Shown here: positions 25,930 through 35,900 of the stretch, piece by piece
How the letters are laid out: each line of letters begins with the position of its first letter
How positions within the stretch are numbered: the first letter of the stretch is position 1
Source: Aquirufa lenticrescens
Lineage (GTDB): Bacteria > Bacteroidota > Bacteroidia > Cytophagales > Spirosomataceae
NCBI RefSeq assembly: GCF_019916085.1
Contig: NZ_CP049834.1
Span: 651,501 to 715,500 of the forward strand
Length of the DNA: 64,000 nucleotides
Reading direction: 5' to 3'
Program-made: the position numbers and the translations under genes
The notes under the pieces: model-generated
Database searches by the model: none
What the model was told of the DNA's origin: nothing
What the model saw: the letters and a program-made list of their open reading frames with translations, nothing else

Positions 25930-26346
25930 ATGAAAAAGATCTTATTAGTTGCCCTTTTAGTAAGTAGTTCGGTGCTTGTTTTTGGACAAAGCAGCCCTAA
26001 AAAAGTGGATGAAGCTACAACTCTAGCTGTATTTCAGCACCACAGTAAAGCGCTAGGAGAAAATAACCTAGATGAAATTATGGCTGACTATACCGAGGAA
26101 TCTGTTGTCATTACGCCTGATGGTACTTTCAGTGGATTAGCTGAAATTAGAAAAGCCTTTGTGGAATTAGTAAAAGCTTTCCCCACGAAGGGATCTACTT
26201 TTAATGTGATTAAAACTGCTGTAAAAAATGATTTATTCTATATCGTTTGGTCAGCAAAAACACCTGTGGTAGAATTCAACTATGCAACGGATACGTTTAT
26301 CATTCAAGGGGGTAAAATCTTGCGCCAAACTTTTGCAGGCAAATAG
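25930..26346 (+). CDS. Secreted NTF2/SnoaL-like protein
   Basis: 138 residues with a signal peptide (1-19, ending VFGQ). The DUF4440/SnoaL-like core is clear: TLAVFQHHSKALGENNLDEIMADYTEESVVITPDG, then GLAEIRKAFVELVKAFP and a final run of strands. The paired HH near residue 37 and the TPDGTFSG loop are usual in this family. It starts 14 bases after the PQQ dehydrogenase stop, so it is probably in its operon. Function unknown. Confidence 0.8.
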   Translation: MKKILLVALLVSSSVLVFGQSSPKKVDEATTLAVFQHHSKALGENNLDEIMADYTEESVVITPDGTFSGLAEIRKAFVELVKAFPTKGSTFNVIKTAVKNDLFYIVWSAKTPVVEFNYATDTFIIQGGKILRQTFAGK

Positions 26347-26451
26347 ATTAAATGCATGAATATCAATGATTTTTTATAATACCATATTAACCCGTGGAGC
26401 CCAGAACCCACGCTAAAAAACGGAATTTTAAATTTTAATAACCTTACGACT

Positions 26452-26961
26452 ATGAAAAAAATCTTTCTTTTATTGATTGCTTCGGCAACCTTGTTCTCTT
26501 GCTCAAAACCAGCGGAAACAAATGCGGATGACGCTAATCTAGCTACTTTTAAAGAAAATAGTAAAATCGTTAAAATCCTGTTTGACGGATATTCTAATGA
26601 TGATTTTAGTCAATATGAAACTCTGGTAGCGGATTCTGTGAAATTTGTACCTCCTTCTGTTAATGCAGATACGATAAACAAAGCGGATAACCTAAAAGGG
26701 CTTAAAATGCTTCGTAGTTTACAAGCCAAAATAACGTACAGTGATCTTGAATTCTTACCTACGGTAGATTCGGTTACTTATAAGCCTGATGGAAACGTTC
26801 GTGTTTTTGCAAAATGGACAAGCGAGGGTAAAAATGGAGCTCATATTTACAATAATTATTTTGCAATATTTCAATTTAATTCAGATCACAAATTAGTATT
26901 TGGCGCTGAATACCAAGATATTAAGGGTGCTGTAGATGCACTTACTGCACCTAAAAAATAA
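26452..26961 (+). CDS. Lipoprotein with NTF2/SnoaL-like fold
   Basis: 169 residues with lipobox LFSC (Cys17). After a short linker the sequence shows the SnoaL-like helix-strand pattern (NSKIVKILFDGYSNDDFSQY, then LKGLKMLRSLQ and FAKWTSEGKNG). It follows the previous NTF2-like gene after a 105-base gap in which I see only a weak CGTGG/CCACG hairpin. Function unknown. Followed by a strong terminator. Confidence 0.75.
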   Translation: MKKIFLLLIASATLFSCSKPAETNADDANLATFKENSKIVKILFDGYSNDDFSQYETLVADSVKFVPPSVNADTINKADNLKGLKMLRSLQAKITYSDLEFLPTVDSVTYKPDGNVRVFAKWTSEGKNGAHIYNNYFAIFQFNSDHKLVFGAEYQDIKGAVDALTAPKK

Positions 26962-26977
26962 GTTCTTTTATTAGTAG

Positions 26978-27010
26978 AAAGCCCCTTCGATTTTGAGGGG
27001 GCTTTTTTTT
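26978..27010. terminator. Bidirectional terminator between convergent genes
   Basis: Stem AAAGCCCC / GGGGCTTT around a loop of about 12 bases, with A's on the left and eight T's on the right. It follows the stop at 26961 (+) and touches the stop at 27009 (-). Confidence 0.8.
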
Positions 27011-27788
27011 ATTGTTTAGACAAATCGAGAATCTCAATATTCCTAAAGTCAATTTCCTGACCCTCGCTTTGGAGTGCAATGAAACCACTTTTTAATAATT
27101 GTCCATCTAACTTAAGTGCGGGGTTATAGCGATTGGCTACCCCACCACCTATCTGAGGTTGGCTATATTCTAATACTGTTTTTCCATTGATTTTATGGGT
27201 GACCAAAGAATCGCCGCGAACAATTAATTCAGCTGTAATCCAGCGTTCGTTTTCATACGTTTCAGAGCTTGAATTGATGCAATGACGTGGATCGATTCTA
27301 CCCTGATAGACGACGTCTGTTCCCGGCGAACACATATTTCCCGTGGGTCTGGGTTTTCCATCTGCTAACATGCCTAAGAATTGCATTTCCACCGAGATAG
27401 GCCAATCTTGTTCTTTTGGCATAGTGCGAGGGTCTTGCGAATGAAACATCACACCGGAATTTCTCTCTGTATAGATAGGCGCATCATTTCGCCAAAGCCC
27501 CGTAAATCGGTATTGCAATCGAAGGATGTAATTCGAGAATGGTTTGTTGAAATATAGGTGCCCGTAGCGTTCATTGAAATGATCATATTGATCGTAACGC
27601 ACTTTAATCATCCCGTCCTCTGCCCGGAATGTATTGCCGTAATTATCGCCCACTTCATGGTGGTGGATTTTGACTGTCCAGTTCTTTAGGTTTTTGCCAT
27701 TAAACAGTTGAATCCATTTTTCTTTTTTGGGCTTTGCATCTGAAAGGAATGCTAAACAACAAAGTGCGGCAATTACGAACGTTTTCAT
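27009..27788 (-). CDS. Secreted DUF1080 (3-keto-disaccharide hydrolase-like) protein
   Basis: 259 residues from the ATG at 27788 (MKTFVIAALCCLAFLSDA, signal peptide). The concanavalin-like DUF1080 domain is recognised by WIQLFNGKNLKNW, SNYILRLQYRF, RNSGVMFHSQDP, WPISVEMQFLG, GNMCSPGTDVVY and FIALQSEGQEIDFRNIEI. Members act on 3-ketoglycosides or bind glycans in the periplasm of Bacteroidota and Planctomycetes. Alone on its strand. Confidence 0.9.
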   Translation of the reverse strand: MKTFVIAALCCLAFLSDAKPKKEKWIQLFNGKNLKNWTVKIHHHEVGDNYGNTFRAEDGMIKVRYDQYDHFNERYGHLYFNKPFSNYILRLQYRFTGLWRNDAPIYTERNSGVMFHSQDPRTMPKEQDWPISVEMQFLGMLADGKPRPTGNMCSPGTDVVYQGRIDPRHCINSSSETYENERWITAELIVRGDSLVTHKINGKTVLEYSQPQIGGGVANRYNPALKLDGQLLKSGFIALQSEGQEIDFRNIEILDLSKQ

Positions 27789-27919
27789 AGGAGAGGTAGA
27801 GCTTAATATCAGCATTAAAGTAAGCGAAATACGAGCAAAAATGAAATTAAGTTGCTGGTTTTCTGAACTATATACTGCTTGAGTTAGTTTAGAGGAAATA
27901 TGTGCTAAACTAAGTTGAT

Positions 27920-28516
27920 ATGAAAGCTTTTTACCTCGTTGCCGGCATTGCGTTTGTTTTCTTGATGATACAATCCTATAAAGTGGTGAGTAGCAGTCTG
28001 AAAACGGAGAACCAAAAATATAGGGTAGTTCGTACAGAAGCTCAATTCGAAATACGGTTTTATCCGTCTGCGACCTTTGCGAAAATTTATAGCAATGGAA
28101 CGAATTATAAGTCGGTCGCTAATAGTGGATTCAGGAAATTAGCGGGCTATATTTTTGGAGGTAATGAACAGAAACAAAGTATTGCTATGACGGCGCCAGT
28201 TCGAATGGAAATGACAGATAAAGGCTCTACTATGAGTTTTGTGATGCCTGATAAATACAAAGAATCGGATTTGCCTAAACCCAATGATTCCAGTGTTCAA
28301 ATCGTGAAATCAAGTCCGCAATATGTTGCCTCTATCACTTTTGGCGGCTATGCGGATGATGAGAAAATCAAAGAGAAGCGGGATCAATTACTAAAACTAA
28401 TCCAAGAAAAAGGAATTGAAGTAGCTGGTGAATATACCTTTTTAGGCTACAATGCACCCTTTCAATTTTGGAGTAGGAAGAATGAAGTAATTATTCCGAT
28501 TGAGTGGAAAGAGTAA
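27920..28516 (+). CDS. SOUL-family heme-binding protein
   Basis: 198 residues with an N-terminal hydrophobic anchor or signal (1-20). The SOUL/HBP pattern is present: YRVVRTEAQFEIRFYP, FRKLAGYIFGGN, IAMTAPVRME, MSFVMPDKY and FLGYNAPFQFWSRKNEV. Family members bind heme or tetrapyrroles weakly; the role in bacteria is unclear. The gene ends 2 bases before the convergent membrane-protein gene. Confidence 0.88.
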   Translation: MKAFYLVAGIAFVFLMIQSYKVVSSSLKTENQKYRVVRTEAQFEIRFYPSATFAKIYSNGTNYKSVANSGFRKLAGYIFGGNEQKQSIAMTAPVRMEMTDKGSTMSFVMPDKYKESDLPKPNDSSVQIVKSSPQYVASITFGGYADDEKIKEKRDQLLKLIQEKGIEVAGEYTFLGYNAPFQFWSRKNEVIIPIEWKE

Positions 28517-28517
28517 A

Positions 28518-29279
28518 TTAATGCTCTAGTTCCTCCTCTAAAAGCTTGATTAACTCCTTGGCTTTTTGCTGCTGTGTTTTGGACATCAGAACATAATAGG
28601 AAATGTACCCTTTCATGGTACCCGTAGTGTTCGCATATTCATGAAATGCATTTTTATCAGTAGAAAGAAATGCACTACCCGTTTGCTTTTTGATTTTGTC
28701 TAGACCGACTTTATCATAACCCACTTTTCCAATGGTTTCTTTAGTAGAAAAAACGGTCGTTTGAAGTAAGGCATTTTGAATTCGATGGACATTTGCGCCA
28801 CGTTCTAATAATTGTTCTAATTGGACCATCATGGTCACTTTTCCTTTTTCGTATTCTGAAATTTTGCGAACAATTTCTTCATTTTGAATCAATCGGAAAC
28901 CACCGGCATTGCGTAATTGATCGATTGTTCCGGATGAAAAATCAATGTTATACACTCTGGATACCATGATGAGACTATTTAAATAAATAGAATCAATATC
29001 TGCCTCATTCCAAGTAGGTTTAAAGATTATTTCATTGAGTTTATTGGCAGCATTAATCATTTCTCCCATTCTGAATTCTTTCGAATCCATTTCACCTAAA
29101 TCTGCTTTCAAATCCTCTTTCATGCTCACTAAATAATCATGCTCCTTATGTCTCTCTGCTCTGTATTCGAGGTAATACTCAGCCATGAAGCCTAAAAATA
29201 CAGCAAAAAAAAGCATTAAGAATTCTTGAACGTATTCTTTCCAAGATTTTGGATGATGAGAATGATGGTGTACTTCCAT
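28518..29279 (-). CDS. Membrane-anchored hypothetical protein (paralogue A)
   Basis: 253 residues. The N-terminus has a His-rich start (MEVHHHSHHPKSWKEYV), one hydrophobic segment (about 19-36, FLMLFFAVFLGFMAEYYL) and then a long charged, mostly helical region that ends in ELIKLLEEELEH. The segment SGTIDQLRNAGGFRLIQNEEIVRKISEYE is shared with the paralogue at 30924-31685. The first 61 residues of the two proteins are identical and the rest diverges. Such proteins are widespread in Bacteroidota without known function. Confidence 0.75.
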   Translation of the reverse strand: MEVHHHSHHPKSWKEYVQEFLMLFFAVFLGFMAEYYLEYRAERHKEHDYLVSMKEDLKADLGEMDSKEFRMGEMINAANKLNEIIFKPTWNEADIDSIYLNSLIMVSRVYNIDFSSGTIDQLRNAGGFRLIQNEEIVRKISEYEKGKVTMMVQLEQLLERGANVHRIQNALLQTTVFSTKETIGKVGYDKVGLDKIKKQTGSAFLSTDKNAFHEYANTTGTMKGYISYYVLMSKTQQQKAKELIKLLEEELEH

Positions 29280-29397
29280 TGATTAGTTAAGGAATTATCG
29301 TTTAATAGAATGGAAATTAGTGAAATTATATTTTACTTGAAAAATACGGAGACTTAGATTTTCGTATTGGATTCGTTTTTAGTTAAAAAAAGATACT

Positions 29398-29405
29398 TAT
29401 ATTTG
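29398..29405 (+). promoter_or_regulatory. TATATTTG (-7-like) element before the 29440 gene
   Basis: Exact match to the Bacteroidota -7 consensus TAnnTTTG, 34 bases before the start codon. A matching -33 TTTG is not evident, so this is weak support. Confidence 0.35.
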
Positions 29406-29439
29406 GACTTAACTTAATCCTAATCTTAACCAAATAACT

Positions 29440-29943
29440 ATGAAAAAAGTAGCCTTATCTATTTTAGCTGCTGCGGCATTATTTGCGTGTTCTGAAGCGA
29501 AAAAAGAAGAAACAGCAAGCTCTATCGAGCACATTTACAAACCTACCTATACTGATAATTTCAAAATAGGGGATCAAAAGAACGTATTATTAGCTGAGAA
29601 ATTCCACCAAGATCTTTTTGCCCAAGATTATAAGAAGGCTGGTGAAATTTTATCTGATACAGCAGAATTTCACAATGAAGATGGAACGACGCTTAAAGGG
29701 AAAGCTGCCATCATTGATTTTATGGAAAAAGGTTTTTCTCAAGTAAAGTTCAAGAATTATGAAATCGTTGCTATTATTCCTACGGTAGGAGAGAATGGTC
29801 ACCAGTGGGTAAATATTTGGGACAAAGCAGATGTGGAAACACCAGATGGAAAAACTCAAAAAGTAATTTGGATGGATTCCTTTAGATTTGAAAATGGAAA
29901 AGTAGTTGCGTTTGAAGGCTTTGTGAAGTCTTTAAAAGACTAA
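29440..29943 (+). CDS. Lipoprotein with NTF2/SnoaL-like fold
   Basis: 167 residues with lipobox LFAC (Cys17). SnoaL-like core: LAEKFHQDLFAQDYKKAGEILSDTAEFH, then GTTLKGKAAIIDFMEKGF and WVNIWDKADVETPDGK. One of several such exported proteins in the window and probably secreted to the cell surface. Stands alone with its own terminator. Confidence 0.78.
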   Translation: MKKVALSILAAAALFACSEAKKEETASSIEHIYKPTYTDNFKIGDQKNVLLAEKFHQDLFAQDYKKAGEILSDTAEFHNEDGTTLKGKAAIIDFMEKGFSQVKFKNYEIVAIIPTVGENGHQWVNIWDKADVETPDGKTQKVIWMDSFRFENGKVVAFEGFVKSLKD

Positions 29944-29965
29944 TCTTCTTTTACTATTAATATAG

Positions 29966-29991
29966 AGACCCCTTTTTAGGGGTCTTTTTTT
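29966..29991 (+). terminator. Terminator of the 29440 gene
   Basis: Stem AGACCCC / GGGGTCT with a 6-base loop and seven T's, 22 bases past the stop codon. Confidence 0.85.
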
Positions 29992-30010
29992 GATTAATTT
30001 AATTCCCTAT

Positions 30011-30880
30011 ATGATGTTAAAAAAACTAATCGGATTTCTGCTCTTTATTTCCTCTTTTCATGCCATTGCGCAAGAGGGGTATTTTCTCAAAAGTAAAGAT
30101 CAGACGGATATTTTTATTGAAGAAAAGGGTACGGGAACACCTGTAATTATATTATCAGGTGGTCCTGGTTTAAATCCTGGATATGTTTATCCCATTCATG
30201 AGCAATTAAGCAAGCAATTTAGATCTATCATTTTGCATCAAAGAGGTACGGGTAAAACGGTGATGGCCAAAATTGATTCAACCACGCTCTCTTTGGAAAA
30301 ATACATCGAGGATTTAGAAGCGCTTCGGAATCATTTACACGTGAAAAAGCTCATCTTAATTGGGCAATCTTGGGGAGGTATGCTATCGATGGAATATTGC
30401 TCTCGTTTTCCTGATAAAGTAGAGAAATTAGTATTAGTTGGATCAGGAAGTCCCAGCTTGAATTTTATCAATTATTTTTCAGATAATATTCAAATGCGAC
30501 TTCGCCCAGAAGATTTAACTGAAAAGGCTGGATTAAAACGTATTTGGACAGGCTATTTTTTTGATCGTGAGTCGGCATTGGCCTCTAAAGCTGCAATTGA
30601 TTTTACGAAAGTAAACGGTCAGCCTGGAATCAATTCAATTATGGTAGACGATTATGCGGCCAAAGAATCACAACGGTTAGTTAATCTGAAGAAGTACAAA
30701 GGCCCAGCCATTGTTATTCAAGGCTATCAAGATCCAGTTGGATTTGCCGCTTTTGAAATAAAATCAGCCATTCCTCAGGCAGAGCTTTTGTTCGTAAAGC
30801 AAAGCGGTCACTTCCCTTGGCTTGAAAAGGAAACTACTCAGAAACAGTTTTTTGAATATTTGAATAAAGCGTTAAAATAA
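30011..30880 (+). CDS. Secreted alpha/beta-hydrolase, proline-iminopeptidase-like
   Basis: 289 residues from the ATG at 30011 (a second ATG follows at once; the frame further upstream needs a TTG). Signal peptide ending AIAQ. Motifs: LSGGPGLNPGY (oxyanion region), ILHQRGTGKT, nucleophile elbow GQSWGG, and a C-terminal QSGHFPWLE with the catalytic His. Compared with the two lipoprotein homologues in this window (15974 and 22787) it lacks a lipobox Cys. Confidence 0.87.
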   Translation: MMLKKLIGFLLFISSFHAIAQEGYFLKSKDQTDIFIEEKGTGTPVIILSGGPGLNPGYVYPIHEQLSKQFRSIILHQRGTGKTVMAKIDSTTLSLEKYIEDLEALRNHLHVKKLILIGQSWGGMLSMEYCSRFPDKVEKLVLVGSGSPSLNFINYFSDNIQMRLRPEDLTEKAGLKRIWTGYFFDRESALASKAAIDFTKVNGQPGINSIMVDDYAAKESQRLVNLKKYKGPAIVIQGYQDPVGFAAFEIKSAIPQAELLFVKQSGHFPWLEKETTQKQFFEYLNKALK

Positions 30881-30890
30881 GCAGACGATA

Positions 30891-30922
30891 AAAAAAGCCA
30901 CCTCATTCAAGGTGGCTTTTTT
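30891..30922. terminator. Bidirectional terminator
   Basis: Perfect 13-bp stem (AAAAAAGCCACCT / AGGTGGCTTTTTT) with a 6-base loop between convergent stops at 30880 (+) and 30924 (-). Confidence 0.9.
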
Positions 30923-30923
30923 A

Positions 30924-31685
30924 TTAATGTTCTAGCTCTTCTTCTATTACCTTGATTAACTCTTTGGCCTGTTGTTGTTCCATTTTTACCATGATTTCAT
31001 AGTAAGCAACATAACCTCTTTGGACCCAAATATAATTCGCGTATTCATATAAGGTTTTTTTGTCCGAAGTAAGAAATTTGCTACCAGTCGATTTTTGAAT
31101 TCTTTGTAGTTCAGCTTTATCTAATCTAATGTCATTCAGTTTTTCAGGTAAACCTAAAGTGGTTACATGTAATAGTTTATTTTGCAACAGGTGAATGTTT
31201 CTCCAATTGTGTGAATTGGACTCTTCTTGTAGTAAAATAGTTTGCTTCCATTTTTCGTAAGCAGAAATTTTATGGACTATTTCTTGATTTTTAATTAGTC
31301 GAAACCCTCCCGCATTTTTTAATTGATCTATTGTGCCAGTAGCAAAATTAGGTTTAATTAAGGTAGCGCTAAGATTAAGACTTAAAATGTAAATAGAATC
31401 AATTTCATTATCACTCCATGCTGGTTTATATAATAGTTTCTCAAGTCGTTGACCCACAGATTTGATTTTTTCCATCCCCATTATTCCCCTATCTATTTCC
31501 ACTAAATCCGCTTTCAAATCCTCTTTCATGCTCACTAAGTAATCGTGTTCCTTATGTCTCTCCGCTCTGTATTCGAGGTAATATTCAGCCATGAAGCCTA
31601 AGAAGACGGCGAAGAATAACATTAAGAATTCTTGAACGTATTCTTTCCAAGATTTAGGGTGGTGGCTATGGTGGTGTACTTCCAT
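30924..31685 (-). CDS. Membrane-anchored hypothetical protein (paralogue B)
   Basis: 253 residues from the ATG at 31685; the frame extends upstream to 31775 but the family start is MEVHHHSHHP. Residues 1-61 are identical to paralogue A (28518-29279) although the DNA differs at many third positions, and the rest is only moderately similar. It has one membrane segment and a long helical domain with IDQLKNAGGFRLIKNQEIV. Function unknown. Confidence 0.75.
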   Translation of the reverse strand: MEVHHHSHHPKSWKEYVQEFLMLFFAVFLGFMAEYYLEYRAERHKEHDYLVSMKEDLKADLVEIDRGIMGMEKIKSVGQRLEKLLYKPAWSDNEIDSIYILSLNLSATLIKPNFATGTIDQLKNAGGFRLIKNQEIVHKISAYEKWKQTILLQEESNSHNWRNIHLLQNKLLHVTTLGLPEKLNDIRLDKAELQRIQKSTGSKFLTSDKKTLYEYANYIWVQRGYVAYYEIMVKMEQQQAKELIKVIEEELEH

Positions 31686-31755
31686 GAGGAATGTGATGGG
31701 GTTAAGGTTTCTTGAAATTATCAGTTTTAATTGGTTATGCCAAAGCATGGGAGGC

Positions 31756-31780
31756 AACTGTTGCATTTTTTGCAACAGTT
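31756..31780. promoter_or_regulatory. Perfect inverted repeat upstream of the antidote-like HTH gene
   Basis: AACTGTTGCA - TTTTT - TGCAACAGTT, two perfect 10-bp arms, in the divergent gap between the membrane-protein gene (-) and the HTH gene (+). The right-arm core TTGCAACA recurs in a second palindrome after the HTH gene. It could be an operator. Confidence 0.5.
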
Positions 31781-31868
31781 CAATTATAAATTTCCTGTTT
31801 TTATTTATGCTTATTATTGTCTAGTATTGTATCCAAATGAATACACTTTGAATTAACAATTGAGAATT

Positions 31869-32270
31869 ATGGAAACTTCGAAATTTGATATAGCAGACTA
31901 TTTAGATAGTAATGAAATGGTTACGGAATATCTCAATGCCGTATTAGCTGAAGGGAATGAATCAGACTTTATTGTAGCAATTGGAAATGTTGCAAAATCG
32001 ATAGGAATGTCAAAAATCGCTAGCGAAACAGGTTTAAGCAGACCTAGTCTATATAAAGCACTTTCCGATGGATCTAAGCCTCAATTTGAGACGATTATGA
32101 AAGTATTAAGGGCGATTGGCTATCGAATTCAAATTAATCCTGTCGTTGAGGTAGGTTACTCTAATCGAATTGATAAAACTCAATACAATAAAGAAATTGA
32201 TGCAGCTGTCGCAAGAATGGATGCAGGTGATTTTATTTCGCATGAAGAAGCTTTAGGAGAATTAGCCTAG
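31869..32270 (+). CDS. HI1420/HigA-type addiction-module antidote with C-terminal extension
   Basis: 133 residues from the ATG at 31869. The first ~95 residues match the 'putative addiction module antidote' family (DNSEM-like N-terminus DIADYLDSNEMVTEYLNAVL, then HTH IASETGLSRPSLYKALSDGSKP and VLRAIGYRIQI). The last ~35 residues (QYNKEIDAAVARMDAGDFISHEEALGELA) look like the tail of a RelB/ParD-type antitoxin that wraps a toxin. The partner toxin gene (RelE/HI1419 type) normally adjacent is not seen on either side, so this antidote is an orphan or the partner is unrecognised. Flanked by palindromes. Confidence 0.75.
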   Translation: METSKFDIADYLDSNEMVTEYLNAVLAEGNESDFIVAIGNVAKSIGMSKIASETGLSRPSLYKALSDGSKPQFETIMKVLRAIGYRIQINPVVEVGYSNRIDKTQYNKEIDAAVARMDAGDFISHEEALGELA

Positions 32271-32311
32271 TGCAAATTTTTCGATTTAAACCAAAACTAT
32301 AAAAACTAGGT

Positions 32312-32336
32312 AGTTGTTGTAAAATTTGCAACAACT
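32312..32336. promoter_or_regulatory. Inverted repeat downstream of the HTH gene
   Basis: AGTTGTTG - 9 bases - CAACAACT, perfect 8-bp arms. It shares TTTGCAACA with the palindrome before the gene. There is no T run after it on either strand, so it is not a typical terminator. Confidence 0.4.
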
Positions 32337-32387
32337 GAATTTAAGAGCAATTTGCAGATCATTCAAATTGCTCTCTCACTTCCTCTT

Positions 32388-32768
32388 TTACTTCAACACG
32401 TGAAACGCCAGCACATTCTGCACGTCATATACATTCACTGATTTGTTGAATTGCTTAACGATGCTAGGTTGAGCTTCGCCAGAGATCCAAATCTTCAGTT
32501 CCGCATCTAGGTCAAAAGTCCCAGCCGTTTCGATACTGAAGCGCGAAATGCTTTTATAGTTAATGGATTTGTATTCCGTCTTCGAGCCCGTCAGCCCTTG
32601 TTTGTCTACTAAAATAAGGCGCTTTGAAGTAAATATGAAGGTATCTCTGATGAGCTTGAAGCCTAGTTCGATGTCTTCGCCTTCAATCAGAAGTTTGCCA
32701 AAATCTTTCAATAAATCTTCCTTACTAACGGTTCCTGCGTTACCTAAAATGGCTGAAAATAGTCCCAT
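32388..32768 (-). CDS. PH-like domain protein (YvbH type)
   Basis: 126 residues, cytosolic. A bacterial pleckstrin-homology-like domain fills it: EDIELGFKLIRDTFIFTSKRLILVDKQGLTGSKTEYKSINYKSISRFSIETAG, with the characteristic FTSKRLILVDKQG and the basic patch after it, and a final helix NVYDVQNVLAFHV. Members are small oligomeric proteins of unknown role. Alone on its strand. Confidence 0.85.
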   Translation of the reverse strand: MGLFSAILGNAGTVSKEDLLKDFGKLLIEGEDIELGFKLIRDTFIFTSKRLILVDKQGLTGSKTEYKSINYKSISRFSIETAGTFDLDAELKIWISGEAQPSIVKQFNKSVNVYDVQNVLAFHVLK

Positions 32769-32926
32769 GGTATTTTGATTGTGTGTTTTAGTGTAGAGGT
32801 GAAATTAAGTGTTTTAAACGAAATAAACCGATATGTGTAGTGATTATTGGTGCGAATTGCCGTTAAATAAGTTTTTCGATTCCATAGGTTATTAGTTAGT
32901 AATTTCAATTTTTAAAATGAATCGAT

Positions 32927-35900
32927 ATGAAGAAACTAATACTAATTCAACTTGTGCTATTGTTTTCGATTAAAATATCCGCACAAACAAATAGTGATTT
33001 TAAAATTGACTTTTCTAAATACTCTACAAGAGTTTTCTCATATAAAACGAACGCTAATGGTCCAGGTTGGAGGATAACAGTACCCATTGACCTAAATGGT
33101 GACGGGCATATTGATTTTGTGTCAACAGGTGATGATATGGCACCTGTGGCTAAGCAAGAGTTCACTTATCTTAATTTTTATGAAAATGATGGCAAGAATA
33201 ACTTTATAGATAAAACTAAAAAATACTCAAAAGATACATTGTGGAGTATTAGACCGACATGGCCATTAATTGATGATTTTAATTATGATGGAAAGCCTGA
33301 TATTTATTTTACTGGAGAGCATGTTCATTGCCAAATGGATGTCAATTCCCTTAAGAAATACCCATTTTTAAAGACAGGAATTGATATTGACACTTCTAAT
33401 AATTTTAGTTTTATAACAAGGCGCCATCATTTGTATTTATCTCAGCCAGATGGAACCTACAAAGATGATGTTTCCTTTATGCAAGGAATGACGCCAGTTT
33501 CAACATTTGGAACAGTAGCAGTAGACTTTGACAAAGATGGATATGTAGATATTTTAAATAGTGTTTCTACTGGAAGCGGATGGAATATTGAATTGTTCAA
33601 AAACAATGCTGGGAAATCAATGACTAAGTCGTCACCATTCTCAATTTATGGAGGAATTAATCAAAATAACGTTGTTTATTATCGAAATAAAATTGACTCA
33701 ATAGGGGGTGGAGCTGAAGGACCTGAAAACTTTAAGTTTTATGATGTTAACAATGACAGTTTTTTAGATTTAATCATGCAAGACAGAGAAGGTAATTCTT
33801 TGGTAATGTTGTCACAAAACAAGCAATTAGATTTTTATTCACCAGTTAGAAAATTTGATGATTTGGCATCAAACGATTTAGTTAATGGAATGCCAGGTTC
33901 AAAACTAGCAGTACGCGGCTTTTACGTTGCCGATTTAAAAAAGAATGGAGAAAAGCAATTGATTGCACATTGGTCAAATGGTGGTGGTGATTACCAGCCA
34001 GGTAAAAAGCTATATCAATTGATAAAAGTGTTTGAGTTTAAAAATAATTTTCTTGTCGATGCGACTTCATCCTATTTTTATCCTAACGAAAATAAGGGAA
34101 AAAATTATGGAGTTGCTACTTTGTCTTTAATCGATTTAGATCAAAATGGGTATACCGATTTATATCCTAATGGTTTCGATCAAGACGGACAAGGATATCA
34201 GGGATATAATGGTAATGACTCAACAATGTACTATAGAAATATAAATGGGAAGTTTAAATTAAGTTCGTTGGGTAAAAAATATAATTTTCCTGAATTTCAA
34301 CAAATGGAGAAGATTATGAAGCAAAATCAACTTGACACGCTTCGGAAATTTACAATTGCAAATTCAATGATGCCCGTATTTTCTGGACCCAATAAGTCCT
34401 TAATTTTTTACTCTCAACAAACTGAGCCTGGTATTGATCGTTCTGCTCTTCCAACAAATGAATTAAGAGATTTGGCGAGGAAGGTTTATTCCGATAGTTT
34501 AAATAATCATTATAAAGGATTCGTTCTAAAAATTAACCTATGTGATCCTACAAAAGACTTAGATTTGGATGGTATCGGAGACGGTTGCGATTTGGATATA
34601 GATGGCGATGGTGTTAATAATGATAAAGATAATTGTACATTAATGTATAATCCTGATCAGGCAGATACCGATAAAGATGGAAAAGGAAATGCATGTGATG
34701 ACCCTATCATAATTGATGTGGCACCCACGAAGATTTTGACTAAAAATGGGTATGATATTTTTAGAATCCCTCTTCCCACTAAAGAATTTGGAATTTCTAA
34801 ATCTGCATTGCCTGTACCGTTTGATAGAGCAATTGTTCCCATTGATATCAATAATGATGGATTAATGGACTTTATTACAAATTATGGCCCTACAGAAAAT
34901 GGCGAAGAAATAGGTCTAGGCCATATGTCATTACCGTTATATTATATCAATCAAGGAAACTTAAGGTTTAAAAGTTATGTGAATCCTAATTTTCAAGATT
35001 ATTCTATTTTTCACGCTCTTCAAAATTATGAATTGGCAGACGTGAATGGAGATAAAAAACAAGATATCCTTTTAGGAGGAGAGCACTATCATTTAGAAAA
35101 TGTGATAACAGGTATGGAGCAGAAAGCCATTAATTGGTTAGCCAATGCTGCAAATCATAGAATTTCTAGAGACTATAGTAAATACCAATTTAAACTGAAT
35201 AGGTATTACTCATTTAATGACGCTGGATTAATGATTGACAATGTCAAGAAAATAGATAATTCAACGACCATAAATGATTGCGAAGGGCAGTTTAACTCTA
35301 TTCAATCCATTGGGGTAGGGGATTACGATAATGATAACGATATGGATTATGTTACAATGGCAACTACGCATTGCCAGGGTAATATCGTGAACTATATGCA
35401 AAATGATGGTAAAGGGAACTTTACTCTATTTAGAAAGGCTTCACTTTATGTCTTAAGTGAAGGTAGGATGATTAGTTATGATGTGAATGGGGATGGTAAA
35501 CTTGATATTATTGGAATTGGAAATAGAAGTATGCCAAATAGTCCTATGGAAAAAACTAGTGATATCGTTTATTTTTTAAATCAAGGAGGCGGCACATTTG
35601 ATTTTGGAAGCCCACAAGTGATAGAGAAAATTACTAATGAGAATAATTTGAGTCAATGTTTAAGATCCTTTAAAATTATTGACTTAAATGGGGATGGTAA
35701 AAAAGAGATTATAATTTATTCGACTAATTTATATGCTACGATAGGTGGTGATATTTATAATGATCCTGTTAAGAAAGCAAAACTAGAGCCATTAAATAGA
35801 GTATACGTTTTGACACCAAATAACTCAACTTTGTCGAATGTTACTTCACAATATATTGATGATTTAGGTGGATTTGATAAAATCTATTTCAATCACAGTG

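Noticed and set aside
32312-32336. Terminator after the HTH gene
   Set aside because: There is no T run after the stem on either strand.
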